Translations under genes and position numbers: made by a program
From: Deltaproteobacteria bacterium
GTDB lineage: Bacteria; Desulfobacterota; UBA8473
Reading direction: 5' to 3'
NCBI GenBank assembly: GCA_030623035.1
Contig: JAUXFK010000042.1
Span: 1 to 14,861, forward strand
DNA: 14,861 nt
The notes under the pieces: generated by a model
Told to the model about the DNA's origin: nothing
Seen by the model: the letters and a program-made list of their open reading frames with translations, nothing else
The model's database searches: none
Shown: piece by piece, positions 13,971 through 14,861 of the stretch
Layout: each line of letters starts with the position of its first letter
Position numbering within the stretch: the stretch's first letter is position 1

Positions 13971-14399
13971 ATGATAGAGGATTCCGAAAGGAAGATTAAG
14001 GTAATTGTGGCCATGCCTGGGTTGGATTGCCACGATAGAGGGATTGTATATTTAAGCCATGTGCTAAAAGAGGCTGGAATGGAAGTGGTTTATCTGGGGA
14101 AGTTCAATACACCAGAACGCATAGTCAATACTGCAATTGAAGAAGATGCCGATGTAATTGCCATGAGTTACTTAAACGATCATCTTTATATGATATTTTT
14201 CCCAAAGGTTGTTGCGTTAATGAAAGAGAAAGGATGCAGCGATATATGCGTCGTAGCCGGCGGAAGGATCATAGAGGAAGACAGACCTAAACTAAGAGAA
14301 TATGGTATAACCGGATTTTTTGGACAGAGTACCCCTACTCAAGAGATGGTTCGGCATATAGAAAATCGGGTAAAAAGCGAGAGGTGGAAGGAGATATAG
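13971..14399 (+). CDS. B12-binding small subunit of acyl-CoA mutase
   Basis: This 142-aa cobalamin-binding (Rossmann-like) domain matches the C-terminal domain of methylmalonyl-CoA mutase and the small subunit of split mutases. The base-off/His-on signature DxHxxG is present as LDCHDRG (Asp19, His21, Gly24), His21 being the cobalt ligand. MSYLNDHLY provides the SxL element and VVAGGRI the GG motif. In the segment before the ligand, the usual AK-x-G-x-DGHD reads AMPGLDCHD, so the conserved Lys (604 in Propionibacterium) is Met15 and the Gly before His is Cys20. The length is normal. ATG 13971 follows AAAGGAGTG. It pairs with the large subunit encoded 187 bases upstream. Confidence 0.93.
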   Translation: MIEDSERKIKVIVAMPGLDCHDRGIVYLSHVLKEAGMEVVYLGKFNTPERIVNTAIEEDADVIAMSYLNDHLYMIFFPKVVALMKEKGCSDICVVAGGRIIEEDRPKLREYGITGFFGQSTPTQEMVRHIENRVKSERWKEI

Positions 14400-14449
14400 A
14401 GAGGATACTGAGAAAGGGGAAAAGAGAGTGCCCCCCTCCTAAACCTAAA

Positions 14450-14861
14450 CTATTTCTGAAATTCAAGTATTGTATCTTTGACAAGATCAAGATCGACTCC
14501 ACTTTTTGTTATGGTTTTGCCTATATCTACGGCAAAAACAAAAAGCGGGCCTGTTGCAAAGCGTCTGTTGTCACAGAGCAGGCACTCGACAATACGATCC
14601 GCAGAAACATATGGCGGGATAGAGGTCGGGTGAGATAAAATTGTAAACAGCTCAAGGAGAGATTCGTATACATGCTCAGATGATATACCCATTTTTATTG
14701 CAACCCTTGTTTCCACAAGCATGCCCATGGCAATCCCCACGCCATGTGGAATAGAGCCGTTGCTTGCGGATTCGATTGCATGCCCTATGGTGTGACCTAT
14801 CTCAAGAAAAAGCAGGGAGCTTTTTTCATAAGGATCCTGCTCAAGGCCTGTAATCTTAGGA
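14450..14861 (-). CDS. Dehydroquinate-synthase-like protein, C-terminal part (cut by window end)
   Basis: Only the last 136 or so codons lie in the window, reading leftward to a stop at 14450-14452; the 5' part is beyond the right end. The visible sequence carries LLFLEIGHTIGHAIES followed by IPHGVGIAMGM. These are the two zinc-binding His positions (GHT and PHG) of the 3-dehydroquinate synthase/sugar-phosphate cyclase superfamily, NAD-dependent enzymes that close a carbocycle. In dehydroquinate synthase itself the second motif is usually HGE; here it is HGV, which points to a divergent or cyclitol-forming branch rather than housekeeping AroB. It converges on the mutase small subunit with 50 bases between them and belongs to another transcription unit. 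Confidence 0.8.
   Translation of the reverse strand, partial: PKITGLEQDPYEKSSLLFLEIGHTIGHAIESASNGSIPHGVGIAMGMLVETRVAIKMGISSEHVYESLLELFTILSHPTSIPPYVSADRIVECLLCDNRRFATGPLFVFAVDIGKTITKSGVDLDLVKDTILEFQK

Noticed and set aside
14400..14449. GGGG...CCCC hairpin as a bidirectional terminator between convergent genes
   Set aside because: Stem is short, the loop is long, and no T-run follows on either strand.
1..14861. tRNA, rRNA, CRISPR array or phage genes
   Set aside because: No cloverleaf, regularly spaced repeats or phage structural proteins were seen on either strand.

Overview
This is a bacterial stretch with tightly packed genes, moderate GC content and strong Shine-Dalgarno sites (AGGAGG-type). 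Nearly all of it is a catabolic gene cluster working on CoA thioesters. The combination of class III CoA-transferases, a lone NDP-forming acyl-CoA synthetase alpha subunit, an array of crotonase-fold enzymes, ring- or C-C-cleaving hydrolases and a split B12-dependent mutase is typical of anaerobic or versatile degraders. Desulfobacterota or a similar lineage is a guess from this gene content, not from any marker gene.

Layout: (1) 1-3000: a regulatory block, a possible 53-residue small ORF, a class III CoA-transferase and an acyl-CoA synthetase (NDP-forming) alpha subunit. (2) 3001-4268: a second copy of the regulatory block, then a crotonase-family gene. (3) 4347-5607: a PHP-domain metallophosphoesterase and a convergent YfcE-like phosphoesterase, which look unrelated to the pathway. 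(4) 5758-9778: a second CoA-transferase followed by three crotonase-family genes in a tight operon. (5) 9804-10113: a 310-bp element with terminal inverted repeats and a broken GxxExxY gene. (6) 10140-14399: a metallo-beta-lactamase-fold hydrolase, a fumarylacetoacetate-hydrolase-family protein, and the large and small subunits of a coenzyme-B12 acyl-CoA mutase, separated by a 187-bp gap that can fold into a long hairpin. (7) 14450 to the right end, minus strand: the 3' part of a dehydroquinate-synthase-like gene.

Inferred joint role: a carboxylic acid is activated by CoA transfer, processed by crotonase-fold enzymes, hydrolysed by the MBL and FAH enzymes, and carbon-skeleton-rearranged by the mutase. 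The substrate is not identifiable from sequence. The most striking point is that the catalytic modules carry substituted key residues. All four crotonases lack the paired catalytic glutamates of enoyl-CoA hydratase. The mutase has lost the residues that methylmalonyl-CoA mutase uses to bind its carboxylate (Tyr89, Arg207) and its active-site His244. The cluster may therefore encode an undescribed CoA-dependent pathway with its own B12 rearrangement. All family comparisons were made by eye from memory of reference sequences; no searches were run.
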